Assembly: GCF_024244095.1 (NCBI RefSeq)
Contig: NW_026250682.1
Span: 53,096 to 117,095 of the forward strand
Source: Nematocida homosporus
Lineage: Eukaryota; Microsporidia
DNA length: 64,000 bases
Direction of reading: 5' to 3'
Shown: positions 1-8,878 of the stretch, piece after piece
Layout: every line of letters begins with the position of its first letter
Numbering within the stretch: position 1 is the first letter of the stretch
Notes under the pieces: model-generated
What the model saw: the letters and a program-made list of their open reading frames with translations, nothing else
What the model was told of the DNA's origin: nothing
The model's database searches: none
Program-made: the position numbers and the translations under genes

Positions 1-543
1 TAAAAAGGACTGGGTCTTGCCACCAGGCCCAACCACCGTATTAAACATCAAGTTAAAATGAACAACCTTAGTTAGGTCATTTCCAGTTTCACTCTTGATC
101 TGATAATGCTCAATGATTTCTTGCAACTCCTCAAGACCAAATGAATCAATTTTAGCCGCTGTTTGGTACATTTCCTTTTTGATCTCCTCTGGTTTAGTAA
201 CTGCTTCTCTTTCTAGCCAGTCCTTCACTAAATGATCGGCCCGATAGATATCACCGGTTTTGGCATCACTACACATTAGATCAGTAAACTTATCAACGTG
301 TCCACTAGACTTAAGTACTTCAAAAGGTGTAATGATAGCCGTGTCTACTTCTTGCATACTCTCTTCTAGGACAAAGAATCGGCGCCAAATAGAGAGAAAG
401 TTGTTTTGTAGAGCACACATATGCGGGCCATAATCAAAAAAGCCCGATACACCACCATAGGCCTCAAAACTCTGAATATAGAAAAATCGTCGTTTGGCCG
501 TTTGCTCAAGCTTCTTTCGCTTCTCTTCCATTGGACTACTCAT
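1..543 (-). CDS. GRS1: Glycyl-tRNA synthetase, C-terminus cut by window edge
   Basis: Class II glycine--tRNA ligase, which charges tRNA-Gly in the cytosol. The reverse strand is open from an ATG at 543 to base 1 with no stop, giving the first 181 residues. It shows the eukaryotic/archaeal GlyRS N-terminus: YGGVSGFFDYGPHMCALQNN near residues 29-48, then EVDTAIITPFEVLKSSGHVDKF, which carries class II motif 1. Later a MFNTVVGPGG stretch matches the segment leading to the catalytic core. Motifs 2 and 3 and the anticodon-binding domain lie outside the window. The family assignment is firm; completeness of the gene cannot be judged. Confidence 0.93.
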   Translation of the reverse strand, partial: MSSPMEEKRKKLEQTAKRRFFYIQSFEAYGGVSGFFDYGPHMCALQNNFLSIWRRFFVLEESMQEVDTAIITPFEVLKSSGHVDKFTDLMCSDAKTGDIYRADHLVKDWLEREAVTKPEEIKKEMYQTAAKIDSFGLEELQEIIEHYQIKSETGNDLTKVVHFNLMFNTVVGPGGKTQSFL

Positions 544-594
544 AAAAAAAGTCTATTACGGCGGCACTCTCTACTTAGATTAGGTTTAGTATTG

Positions 595-760
595 GGTTAG
601 TTTGATTTGGTGTGGTATAGTATAGTTTAAGTGTGATTTGGTTTGATGTGGTATAGTATTGGGTGTGATTTGGTTTGATATGGTATAGTTTAAGTGTGAT
701 TTAGTTTGATATGATATGGTATAGTTTAGTATAGTATAGTTTAAGTGTATTGTATTGTGG
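595..760. repeat. Degenerate tandem repeat, T/G-rich
   Basis: Repeated units close to tttggtttgatatggtatag and tttaagtgtgattt recur several times with small changes. The repeat lies between the GRS1 start and the DBP8 stop, in a 312-bp gap with no credible gene. Confidence 0.7.
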
Positions 761-855
761 TCTGTTGATTTGCTATTTAGTTATGTTGATTTGATTTATT
801 GAATAGGTTGCTTTGGCTTTGCGTATCTTATTGGGTCGGTTGAGTTAGGTGGGGC

Positions 856-2109
856 TTAGCTGGTGTTGGAATTGGCCATCTTTTCCAGGATGAACTGGCG
901 ATGTGTGGTGATTCGGTTGAGGAGTTTGGGACTAGTGAGTGGGGCGAGCTTTTTCTCCTGAATAGTGGTTTGGGTGTGGGCTTGGATGTGCTCGAGAAGG
1001 GCGGAGTCTCCGGTGGCCACAAAAGAAAGAGCACATCCTGTTTGTAATAATCGACCGGTTCGACCAATACGATGAATGTAATCAATTGGATTGTTGGGCA
1101 AGTCATAATTGATTACTAGGGAAATATCTTTGATATCCAGACCTCGTGAAGCTATATCAGTAGTTAGGAGCACTCGAATCCGACTGGCTCGGAAGTCGTT
1201 AAAGGCGTGCAGACGCGTGCGATAGTCCATGCCTCGACTCAGACTGGCTGCATTTACGCCCAGCTCGGGAAGAATCTTAGCCAAAATAGTGCACTCTTCG
1301 GAGCGGTTCAAGAAAACAATGACTTTGTTGTTGGGGTACTCTTCTAAGAGCAAAGTCACTAAATGGGCTGCTTTGGCATGATTGTGGACTAAGGCATACT
1401 CTTGAGTGATTTGCTTGGGGATAGATTCTTCCCGCACATCCATCTTACACATCTGCTTTTGGTGGATCATATCCCAAAGTGCGGGACAGGTTAGCTCTGG
1501 GGCTGGTTGAGAGTCGGTCTCGTTTCCAGCTGCTTCCATGCGAATAGGTACTTGTGGGGTAATGTCAGTGGCGGAGAAGAGAAGCATTTGGTGCTTAGAC
1601 GGGAGTAGACTAAGAATTTGGTAGACCGGCCGAGACTGTGGACCATTGAGCAGTAAATCAGCTTCGTCTAGCACAACCATTTGTAGCCGCCGGAAGCATG
1701 CCAAGGTTTCTTTGCTGCTTAGCATAGCTGCTAATCTTCCCGGCGTTGAGACTACTATGTGCGGCTTCTTCAGAAGAGCAGCAGTTTGTTTGTGAATCTC
1801 AACTCCACCATGCACTATTTCACTACGAATGCCAAAGTAGTTGCCAATTACATCTATTTGCTCTTTTGTCTGTAAGCACAACTCTCTAGTTGGAGTAAGA
1901 ATCAGCGAATGAATGCCATACGGGTCATCAGCTAGTTTTTCGACCAAAGGGATTACAAAACAAGCTGTTTTTCCTGTTCCTGTCTCTGCTAAGCCCATGA
2001 CATCCCGTTCTTCGCGAAAGGGAAGCATCTTTGCCTGGATCCGGGTTGGTTCTTTGTATCCAATTCGTTTTAAAATGTCGTTAATTTCTTCATTGTCCGA
2101 AAACAGCAT
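856..2109 (-). CDS. DBP8: DEAD-box RNA helicase, DBP8/DDX49-like
   Basis: ATP-dependent RNA helicase expected in the nucleolus for small-subunit rRNA processing. The start is the ATG at 2109; the longer frame begins with TTG. The protein has 417 residues, close to yeast Dbp8. Motifs in order: Q motif (EPTRIQ, ~21-26), Walker A AETGTGKT (41-48), PTREL, TPGR, DEAD (148-151), SAT (179-181), then the C-terminal RecA lobe with TTDIASRGLD and HRIGRTGR (346-353). The N-terminal half (DPYGIHSLILTPTREL, KKPHIVVSTPGRLA, LDEADLLL) resembles Dbp8 more than other DEAD-box members. A loop after SAT (about residues 187-227) is rich in unrelated sequence and looks like an insertion. The DEAD-box family is certain; the DBP8 subfamily is likely. 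Confidence 0.85.
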   Translation of the reverse strand: MLFSDNEEINDILKRIGYKEPTRIQAKMLPFREERDVMGLAETGTGKTACFVIPLVEKLADDPYGIHSLILTPTRELCLQTKEQIDVIGNYFGIRSEIVHGGVEIHKQTAALLKKPHIVVSTPGRLAAMLSSKETLACFRRLQMVVLDEADLLLNGPQSRPVYQILSLLPSKHQMLLFSATDITPQVPIRMEAAGNETDSQPAPELTCPALWDMIHQKQMCKMDVREESIPKQITQEYALVHNHAKAAHLVTLLLEEYPNNKVIVFLNRSEECTILAKILPELGVNAASLSRGMDYRTRLHAFNDFRASRIRVLLTTDIASRGLDIKDISLVINYDLPNNPIDYIHRIGRTGRLLQTGCALSFVATGDSALLEHIQAHTQTTIQEKKLAPLTSPKLLNRITTHRQFILEKMANSNTS

Positions 2110-2728
2110 CTCTTGCAAAATCCTGCACTGCTAATTGATTAGCATTGCGTTAAGTTAAGTTAGTATTGGGTGGGGTTAGGTTGGGTTGGGTTAGGTTGGG
2201 TTGGGTTGACAAATAAAACACTAACTTAACTTAACTCAACTCAACTCAACTCAACCCAATACTTTACTTAATTGGATTAGTATGATATGAAAATCACTTG
2301 CTGACTCCTATTGAGATATGATCATGATTGGTCATACTGACTCACTACTAACTCACTACTAACCCAATTGGTGCTTATCGCTACCGGCCATCTCGCAAAG
2401 TATAAATAAACAATCTATCAATACACATATTGCAATCTCATGCCCCGGCCAGGAACAAGTATCTTATTTCAACTAATTAACTATATCTTAACTAAAACAC
2501 AAACAAACTCGACTAAAACTCAAATAAAACTCAACTCAATTCAATTTCAATTTTGTAAACATTGTAAACTCTTTATTTAAACTTTACTTACCCCAATATC
2601 AACTTTGTCCTTATCATCAATAAAATGAGCCTATCCAACTTAATACCAACCCAACTTAACTCAACTCAACACAACCCAACACTAACACCAACACTAACAC
2701 AATCTTAACTCAACTCAACTTAATACAA
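2110..2728. other. Intergenic, 619 bp, no gene seen
   Basis: Contains TTGGGTTAGG-like repeats (about 2160-2210) facing AACTTAACTCAAC-like repeats (about 2220-2260), then unique sequence with TATAAATAAA near 2400, then CAACTCAACTTAAC tracts up to 2725. No reading frame or structured RNA could be supported. Confidence 0.6.
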
Positions 2729-3400
2729 TTAGAGATGGGCTAATTCAAGAATACTCCGAACATCACTGCAGTACCGTAAGCAGTCCAGAATAATCATACT
2801 AGAGAGAAGACTTCGGTCTTTAATCTCACCGTTAAACGGATCAATAGGCAGTTTGTTGTTATAGGGCTCGTATTCACAATCTAGCATAACTACCGAAGAC
2901 ATATCACTTGATACTTTCTTTAAATCCTTCAAGTACTTTCCGTTGATATAGTCACAATCTTGCCGGTACAACATACGACTAAAGTGGCAGCCAGGCACTT
3001 CCTCTTCCAAACGCATGGCCATTTCAACTGCCACCACTTTCTCCATGGTTGTATACAACACCACTTCATACCATTCAGAAACACTAGCAAAGAATTCCCG
3101 AATCATCGGTCGCAAAGTAACAAAATGAGTGCAGCGCTGGCCCCCATCCATATACTGCACAAAGAAGTCATACCGCTTCTCTGGTCGCTCAATGGTTGAA
3201 TAGAACAAAACACCTTCTAAGTCCAGCACCAAAAACTTACGCTGGGCTATATTCGCGTCATAATTAGTAAAGAAACATCTAATGGCCAAAGAACTAATGT
3301 ACTTGCCAATATTAGTGGCGGTTGCCAAGGTACTCCAAAACGTATCGGTTTGAGTTAGCATGGGGTTAGGTGATCTTTGGCGATAGAAGGATGGCGTCAT
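2729..3400 (-). CDS. NIF/FCP-domain protein (Nem1/Tim50-like), altered catalytic motif
   Basis: Belongs to the HAD-type NIF phosphatase domain family (Nem1/CTDNEP1, SCP, Tim50). The domain covers about residues 54-220 of 223. It has KFLVLDLEGVLF where active enzymes have DLDETL, then VTLRPMIREFF, VVLYTTMEKV, NGKYLKDLKKV, VVMLDCEYEPY, LPIDPFNGEIKD and a tail DVRSILEL. The tail resembles Nem1/CTDNEP1, while PFNGE resembles Tim50. The second catalytic aspartate of DxD is glutamate (DLE), so phosphatase activity is doubtful. No clear membrane segment is visible. ATG codons at 3400 and 3361 are both possible starts; the first leaves 27 bp to the divergent p24 gene. Whether it is an ER lipin phosphatase or a mitosomal Tim50 relative is unresolved. 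Confidence 0.7.
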   Translation of the reverse strand: MTPSFYRQRSPNPMLTQTDTFWSTLATATNIGKYISSLAIRCFFTNYDANIAQRKFLVLDLEGVLFYSTIERPEKRYDFFVQYMDGGQRCTHFVTLRPMIREFFASVSEWYEVVLYTTMEKVVAVEMAMRLEEEVPGCHFSRMLYRQDCDYINGKYLKDLKKVSSDMSSVVMLDCEYEPYNNKLPIDPFNGEIKDRSLLSSMIILDCLRYCSDVRSILELAHL

Positions 3401-3427
3401 ATATTTTCTTGTTTTTTGCGATCTTTA

Positions 3428-4039
3428 ATGAAGCTCTTCCTTGTGTTTGTCTTGTCTTTAGTTTTAGTGCGTAGTAAGTTGCTCTTACCAATCAGCGATA
3501 TTGGGACTCCGTTTGTTTTCAAAAGACCGATTATAGCCAACCAGATCTGCAAAGGATCCTTTAAACTCTCCACACCTACCGAAGGATCCCTGGACGTGAC
3601 TATCTTTTCTGAAGAGGGCAAGCGAGTTTTCTACAAAAGAGGCTTAAAGTCGCAAGAGACCGTTGATTTCTCTTTCAACACCACCGAGCCACAAACCTTC
3701 CAAGTCCAGATTGAGCAAGGCGACCCAGTGCCCGAAAAGACAGTTTTAGTGGAGTATGAGATTACCTCGCAGTTCAATACTTTTAACAAAGCAGTTGCCA
3801 AGTCAGAAGTACTAGAGCCTGCTCTCTTGGAAATCTCACGGATTGAAAAGCTGCTTTACGAGCTATCCTTACAAACCTCATTCCGTCAGAAGGAAATCGC
3901 CGCCTTTTCCAACAGTATCAATGACATTGTTATTTCCATTCCCTGTATCAACTTCATCATGTTCATAGCTTTTGCTGGTATTTTGGGGTACCAAATGATC
4001 TCATTCAAAGACTTCCTCAAGAAGAAGAAGCTCATCTAA
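3428..4039 (+). CDS. p24/emp24 family cargo receptor
   Basis: Type I membrane protein of the early secretory pathway that selects cargo in COPII/COPI vesicles. The ATG at 3428 gives 203 residues starting with a signal peptide (MKLFLVFVLSLVLVRSK). A GOLD-type beta domain follows (FVFKRPIIANQICKGSF through EYEITSQFNTFN), then a helical region, one transmembrane segment (IPCINFIMFIAFAGILGYQMI) and a short basic tail ending KKLI. That tail fits the KKxx dilysine retrieval signal for COPI. Length and order match p24 proteins, but the subfamily cannot be assigned. The upstream in-frame extension begins with TTG and would overlap the divergent gene, so it was not used. Confidence 0.88.
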   Translation: MKLFLVFVLSLVLVRSKLLLPISDIGTPFVFKRPIIANQICKGSFKLSTPTEGSLDVTIFSEEGKRVFYKRGLKSQETVDFSFNTTEPQTFQVQIEQGDPVPEKTVLVEYEITSQFNTFNKAVAKSEVLEPALLEISRIEKLLYELSLQTSFRQKEIAAFSNSINDIVISIPCINFIMFIAFAGILGYQMISFKDFLKKKKLI

Positions 4040-4356
4040 ATGGACTAGTTTATGTTATGTTATCTTTACTTATGTTTTATTGAGTTGGTAGTGAGTTGGT
4101 ATTGAGTTAGTAGTGTGTTAATAGTGTGTTGGCATTGTGCTACGTTATTGAGTTTGTAGTGTGTTGGCATTGAGATAGGATAGAACAAGATACCAACCTA
4201 ATACCAACCCAATACGAGCCTAATACCAACCTAATGGAAATATCAACAACTTAGTGTGTTGGGTTGGGTTAATTGGATTGGTATTGCGAAACCTTTTTGA
4301 AACAGCTATCAGTTGAGCTAGTATTGGGTTATATTGGGTTAGGGAATTGCTTTGAC

Positions 4357-5535
4357 ATGGATATAGTCTGGTCTACAGTCACTGGAACCCAGCTGCACTG
4401 TAAGAAAGAAAGTGTGGCTACTTTTTTGGAAAGACACTCTCTATCCCTGAGTACCCATGCTGTTGTTCAAATTACTTGGTCAGGAACCCGCTTAGTTGGG
4501 CAGCGCACTTTAGAACTGGACGGCTTGCTAGGACGGGTCGAAAATGCGAAGACTCTGCGCTATCTTTTAGTCCAGCCCGAGCACCAACTGACCATTTGCT
4601 TAAACAGTTATACCCGAGAGTTCTTACTAGCCGATCTCAACCAGCTGACTTTCTCCTGTGCTAAGCAAACACCTATAAGTCAAGTTCTTCGTGACTTGCG
4701 CCATTATTTCAGCCCGGACTTGGTCGAATCGCATTTTACCCTCTACACCGTTGAGTCAACCGCATTAGGCCGAACCTTAGTTGAGGTTAAACTCGGCAGT
4801 GTAGCAGAGACCTACACCAATTTACAGCTGCAAGCACGAGATCCTTTTCTCCTTGCCCGCACTCGACAGCCGCAATACGTCCAGTCCTTCTACCAACTAG
4901 ACACCTTCAACAGTTCCCTGCTCTTCGCCACCCAGTACGCTATCTCGCTCTACAGCCACTTCATCCTAGCCCAGAAGAAAGGAGGTCCAGATAAGTACGG
5001 CCAGTCCTTAGAAATAACCGAAGACTTACGTGCTTTCAAACAAGTGTTTGGCAAACGCCATTTCCTCGTTATAGAAACCCCAGGCACGCGCTGGACCTTC
5101 TACTCTAAATCACGTCCTAATACTGACCAACTCCTTTATGAGATTAAACAAGCTCCGCGTTATAAGCCCCGTGAAATAGAGCCTTCTAAATCAAACAAAA
5201 TCCAACGCTACTGCCAATCAATTGAAACTCTCCTCGCCAAAAACAATCCTTCCCTCTCTTCCCTACCTCTTTTCTCCCGTATCTTCCCCTCCGAACTGCC
5301 TACCGACCAAATGGCCCAAGATCCAGTCCAGCTCCTACACAAGCTAGAATCTTATCTCCAAAGAAGTGTCTGGGACAATGTCAATATTGAGTTTATTCTT
5401 TATTTGCTGGTTGCCCAAAACATCCTGCCTATCGATGGCCTTCAGGACGAAGTCCGTCAGTTCAGCACACATCGCAAGCAAATACTCTCCCAATTAAGAG
5501 ACTTCCTTCACCGCCAACAGTCCAACCGCCATTAA
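4357..5535 (+). CDS. Hypothetical protein, 392 aa
   Basis: I do not recognise this protein. The ATG at 4357 (MDIVWSTV) is preferred because the frame upstream begins with TTG and runs through TTGGGTTA-type repeat DNA. The sequence is soluble and well mixed in composition, with no signal peptide or membrane span. The N-terminal 250 residues look beta-rich (short alternating hydrophobic stretches such as RTLVEVKLG and HFLVIETPGTRWTFY), and the C-terminal 100 residues look helical (LLHKLESYLQRS, QILSQLRDFLHRQ). Its stop codon overlaps the stop of the convergent RRP1-like gene by four bases. A conserved function is plausible given the length, but none is claimed. Confidence 0.75.
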   Translation: MDIVWSTVTGTQLHCKKESVATFLERHSLSLSTHAVVQITWSGTRLVGQRTLELDGLLGRVENAKTLRYLLVQPEHQLTICLNSYTREFLLADLNQLTFSCAKQTPISQVLRDLRHYFSPDLVESHFTLYTVESTALGRTLVEVKLGSVAETYTNLQLQARDPFLLARTRQPQYVQSFYQLDTFNSSLLFATQYAISLYSHFILAQKKGGPDKYGQSLEITEDLRAFKQVFGKRHFLVIETPGTRWTFYSKSRPNTDQLLYEIKQAPRYKPREIEPSKSNKIQRYCQSIETLLAKNNPSLSSLPLFSRIFPSELPTDQMAQDPVQLLHKLESYLQRSVWDNVNIEFILYLLVAQNILPIDGLQDEVRQFSTHRKQILSQLRDFLHRQQSNRH

Positions 5536-6197
5536 TCTTTACCCGATTCCCGGCCGCACAAGTATACCTTATGCAACAACTCTCGCATTCGCAACGATGC
5601 CTTTGGATTGTTCCCTGCTTCATAGGCCAGCTCAGCTACAGTTTGATCAATGCCTTGCTTTTTCAGTACTGGTAGTACTTTAGCCCGGAAGAATTCACGG
5701 AAGTACGTATCTCCCTGGGCTATAAAGTAGTTCACCAAATAAACAACCTCTTTATCATTTAGCACTGATTTTGAAGCCAGCACTGTACCCATAGCTGCTA
5801 CGTCGTATTTAGAACCCGGGCCTCTAACCACCCATTCTTCCAAGTCAATCGTATACTGCTTGCAACTCCAGGCCACCACTTGTTTCACCAGCAGCTCAAA
5901 CTTCTTCTCTCTTCTAATACCAATCTTACTCCATTTCTCTCTAATACTAGCTAGCCAGGCCTTAATAAACACCCAACCGTCTTCCCGTTGGCCGATTTGC
6001 TCTAAGACTATCTCAATCCATTCCTCCTGCTGTTCTCGCTTGGGCAAACCCCAATAGGCGTAAACCAGAGACTCTGCTACAGTCTTATAATCACTAGCCG
6101 ACCCAATTGCGACCTTATCTAACCCCAATAAAGACTCCTTATCTACCACAAACTCTTCAGCGGCAGCAATACGTTTGCACAGTTCGGTTACACTCAT
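5532..6197 (-). CDS. RRP1: RRP1/Nop52-like ribosome biogenesis protein
   Basis: Probable nucleolar helical-repeat protein of the Nop52/Rrp1 family, needed for large-subunit pre-rRNA processing. The supporting segment is about residues 46-112: an ESLVYAYWGLPKREQQEEW motif where Rrp1 proteins have a conserved short tryptophan-rich 'WMSDKP' repeat, followed by VFIKAWLASIREKWSKIG and RREKKFELLVKQV. Both match the 'F...FW..M.REW.GID..R.DKFY.L.R' pattern of the family. At 221 residues it is a minimal form without the charged C-terminal tail of fungal and animal members. Its stop codon shares bases with the convergent gene. The family call rests on pattern recognition of a divergent sequence. Confidence 0.6.
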   Translation of the reverse strand: MSVTELCKRIAAAEEFVVDKESLLGLDKVAIGSASDYKTVAESLVYAYWGLPKREQQEEWIEIVLEQIGQREDGWVFIKAWLASIREKWSKIGIRREKKFELLVKQVVAWSCKQYTIDLEEWVVRGPGSKYDVAAMGTVLASKSVLNDKEVVYLVNYFIAQGDTYFREFFRAKVLPVLKKQGIDQTVAELAYEAGNNPKASLRMRELLHKVYLCGRESGKD

Positions 6198-6833
6198 AAA
6201 ATTTTGTCTCCAATCGTGCCATTAGCTACTATCTTCTCCTCTTTCCACCTTCTCCTAGTCCCCACTCCTCTTATCTCATCCTATCCCACCTCATCCTATC
6301 CCACCTCATCTCATCTTATCTTATCTCATTTCATTTCATACCATAACAATTCAATACACACACAATCAATCAATCAAAACAAACACCAACCCATTACTAT
6401 CTGTTGTGTCCAAGCTCGGATAAAGACCTCTCATTGGGTTAGTATTGAGTTAGTATTGAGTTGGTATACGAGTTTGAGTAGCTTCTAGATCTGGTATCGT
6501 CTTCTGTAAATCTTTCATGTATGCCATAGAGAGTCCTAAAAAGTCCTTTATCAATCTTCGTCGTATCTTTATGCTCTATTGGCTTGTTTTAGTTTGGTTT
6601 GGTTTAGTATTGCGTTGTTTAAAGTAGTAAGGAATAAATATCTACATTATCTGTACTTACTCGTTTAAAAGTAGAGATATATCAAGATTCTCATTAAGAT
6701 CGACAGGAAATGGTACAGACACCACAATAAGTCTTGTTTATTTATTCATTGCCCAACTTAATCACCACCTATCTTAATCACCACTACTCATATTAATCAC
6801 CACCCAACTTAATCACCACCCAACTTAACCCAT
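6198..6833. other. Intergenic, 636 bp
   Basis: Holds a CTCATCCTATCCCAC tandem stretch (about 6270-6330), TTGGGTTAGTATTGAG tracts near 6435, one copy of dispersed element A (listed separately), and ATTAATCACCACC repeats near 6760-6830 before the SBDS stop. A 94-codon frame here is low-complexity repeat and is not a gene. Confidence 0.6.
6485..6725 (+). repeat. Dispersed element A, copy 1
   Basis: Begins CTAGATCTGGTATCGTCTTC, continues through a block with AATCTTCGTCGTAT, then TTTAAAGTAGTAAGGAATAAA and ATCTGTACTTACTCG, and ends near CATTAAGATCGACAGG. Similar blocks in the same order occur at 34715-34930 and 52637-52893, all on the same strand. Function unknown. Confidence 0.8.
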
Positions 6834-7535
6834 TTAAATCTCCACTAACTCCTCAATCTCTTCCTCAGGGATCTCCTCTATGCTAACTCCAGCGCGTTCG
6901 GCCTCACGACAAATCAAGCCGTACAGATCATCTGAGGCCTCCAAGCAACATCCGTGACTCTGGAAAACCGAACCTTCTGGCACAGCTGCTACCACACCCG
7001 CCCAGTCAATACTCTCCGAGGCCCGCAGCTTAATCCGGCGTCGTTGCCACCCCAATTGCACGGCCTTCTTAGCTATTTCAGCCACCTGTACTTTTGGTGG
7101 TTTGGTTGAAACCGCATGACCGACTTCCTTGAGCAATCCTTCGGCTTGCACCGCATTAATCCTACCCCCAGTAGGCAGTCGCAATCTTTCTTGTAGTCCG
7201 GCACACACGGCCTTCCGCAGACTCGCTAATTCAACCGCACGAGCCGCACTATCTCGTCGTGCCGTACCCCCGGCCAAAATTGCCCGTAGTGCGCCTTCAC
7301 CCGTTACTCCAAACTCCGCCCGGACTTCAGCCGCCCGAGCCACTTCCCCACGGTTAATATCACTGAACACACACTCCGTATGCAAGACTTCCGCCAACGC
7401 CAGCCCAGGATTACGCTTATATTCGTACAACTTATTCGGCCGCACGCCCACCTCAAAAACCCGACCGTGTGCCCCCTTATACTGCACTACCGTTACACCA
7501 ACTAACTCTTTCCGACTCTTTGGCGCAAATATCAT
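6834..7535 (-). CDS. SDO1: Ribosome maturation protein SBDS
   Basis: Acts with the GTPase Efl1 to release eIF6/Tif6 from new 60S subunits. At 233 residues it is close to the family's usual 250. The N-terminal FYSH domain (about 1-90) includes VTVVQYKGAHGRVFEVGVRPNK, ALAEVLHTECVFSDINRGEVA and an AEFGVTGEGALRAIL segment. A helical middle domain (RLPTGGRINAVQAEGLLKEV, corresponding to P-x-T-x-R-P-x-T) and a C-terminal RRM-like domain (QRRRIKLR onward, VFQSHGCCLEASDDLYGLI) follow. The tail EEIPEEEIEELVEI is acidic. The coding strand is notably rich in alanine and GC codons. The ATG at 7535 is the only sensible start. Confidence 0.92.
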   Translation of the reverse strand: MIFAPKSRKELVGVTVVQYKGAHGRVFEVGVRPNKLYEYKRNPGLALAEVLHTECVFSDINRGEVARAAEVRAEFGVTGEGALRAILAGGTARRDSAARAVELASLRKAVCAGLQERLRLPTGGRINAVQAEGLLKEVGHAVSTKPPKVQVAEIAKKAVQLGWQRRRIKLRASESIDWAGVVAAVPEGSVFQSHGCCLEASDDLYGLICREAERAGVSIEEIPEEEIEELVEI

Positions 7536-7990
7536 AATGAATAAGATTTACTCCTTTCCCCCTTTATCACCCAAGTATCCTCTTACATTCACATAACTTA
7601 TTCTACTACAGTTTTGCCATATTACATTACATTACTTCACATTACTTCACTCCACATTACTTCACTCCACATTACTTCACTTCACATTACTTCACTTCAC
7701 ACTAACAACCCAATTCAGCCACTCTACATTTCACTATAACATACATGAATACCATCGAAAGTAGGCTTAACTTAACTTATACTAAACTATACTAAACTTA
7801 TACACAAGCAACCCAAACCAGACTTAACTTAACTTAAACGCAACCCACACTTAACTTAACTTAGCTAAACTATACTTACTTAAACCAAACTATACTAAAC
7901 CAAACCCACCCCAACCTATACTCACACGCAATCCATACTTAACTTAACTTAACTTAACTTAACCTAATCAATTTATTCCCTGGCTAGGCC
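7536..7990. repeat. Intergenic, 455 bp, mostly low-complexity C/A repeats
   Basis: Tandem CATTACTTCACTCCA-like units occupy about 7620-7705. AACTTAACTTA and ACTAAACTATAC tracts then continue to about 7970. No gene is visible. An AATAAA lies on the minus strand just after the P0 stop (near 7973-7978). Confidence 0.7.
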
Positions 7991-8788
7991 TTAGATGGCA
8001 AACTCAGCAGCTGCGGCCAAAGCCATCAACTCCCGAACCGTATGGGCAATCTCCTGCTCAACCGTTGACTCAGTTACGTAGCCGGCACCAATCGCCATGA
8101 CACTCAGTGCATCCACTGAAGTTTGAATCATCGCTTCAACCGCCTCACTCGTTAGGGCTAAATGGGCCACATCAAAGAACTTCCCATTAGAATAAGCATG
8201 TAATGCCTTCATCTTGTAGACAAAAGGCGTAATACCTAACAGCGACAATAAAGCAGCTTCAGAATGACCAACTCGTTTACCGTTGTACAAGGCTTGACAC
8301 CGCGAAAGAATCTCAATCTTACCCTTAGTAATCTTAGTCACTATTCCTAAGGCATGGAAGAAACTAGTCTTCCCCGGGTCTAGCCCCGTAAAGACCGGCT
8401 CAATCCATAAGTCGCACTGTGATAAGTCTCCGGGCTTAGCTACTGAATTAACCTTCCGCGCCTCAAAGATATCCTCTAACTCACTTAACGAGCCATTAGT
8501 AAAGATAACTCCTACATTGTTCTTAATAACCGACTCAATTCCAGCTAACTCCGGTCGGTTCTCCGCAAACTTTCTTAAGGCCAACTTAATAGTCGTGTTC
8601 TTCCCCATAAGGAAGTCTCCCTTACCAAGTATATCGTGTCTAATTAGTTGTATTTGATTTGATGACATTGACGTCATATCAACTACTAAGAACTTAGAAT
8701 ACTTTCCAAAGTATTCCTGCGTTCTATTAAATGAGTTAATTTTACGGGCTAATTTTGGGGTGGCTGTCCGCTGTTCTATTTGGATCAT
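7991..8788 (-). CDS. RPP0: Ribosomal protein P0 (uL10), no acidic tail
   Basis: Base of the ribosomal P-stalk, which recruits translational GTPases. The rRNA-binding N-terminal domain is clear: YFGKYSKFLVVDMTSMSSNQ, GDFLMGKNTTIKLALRKF, IKNNVGVIFTNG, and an inserted domain with SVAKPGDLSQCDLWIEPVFTGLDPGKTSFF and IEILSRCQALYNGKRVGHSEAALLSLLGITPF. The helical region that binds P1/P2 follows. The protein has 265 residues and ends ALAAAAEFAI, without the acidic segment and the GFGLFD-type C-terminus of eukaryotic P0. The three reading frames just beyond the stop do not encode such a tail. The start is 90 bp from the divergent cullin gene. Confidence 0.95.
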   Translation of the reverse strand: MIQIEQRTATPKLARKINSFNRTQEYFGKYSKFLVVDMTSMSSNQIQLIRHDILGKGDFLMGKNTTIKLALRKFAENRPELAGIESVIKNNVGVIFTNGSLSELEDIFEARKVNSVAKPGDLSQCDLWIEPVFTGLDPGKTSFFHALGIVTKITKGKIEILSRCQALYNGKRVGHSEAALLSLLGITPFVYKMKALHAYSNGKFFDVAHLALTSEAVEAMIQTSVDALSVMAIGAGYVTESTVEQEIAHTVRELMALAAAAEFAI

Positions 8789-8878
8789 TAGTTAGAGGCA
8801 GGGGCAAAAGAAAAAAAGGGGGGTGGCTTAGTCTTTAATTATTTATAAGCCTACTTAGACTGGCCAAACAAAAGAGTA

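Noticed and set aside
2160..2215. TTAGGTTGGGTTGGG tract as an interstitial telomere
   Set aside because: Units vary (TTGGG, TTAGG, TTAGTATTGGG) and such tracts occur in many intergenic regions, so telomere origin is not supported.
2280..2420. Possible small structured RNA around TATGATCATGATTGG and CTGACTC
   Set aside because: Boxes are not in snoRNA order and no pol III T-run or stem supports an RNA gene.
6204..6488. 94-codon frame rich in SSYPTS
   Set aside because: Encoded by CTCATCCTATCCC microsatellite; begins at a non-ATG codon and resembles nothing.
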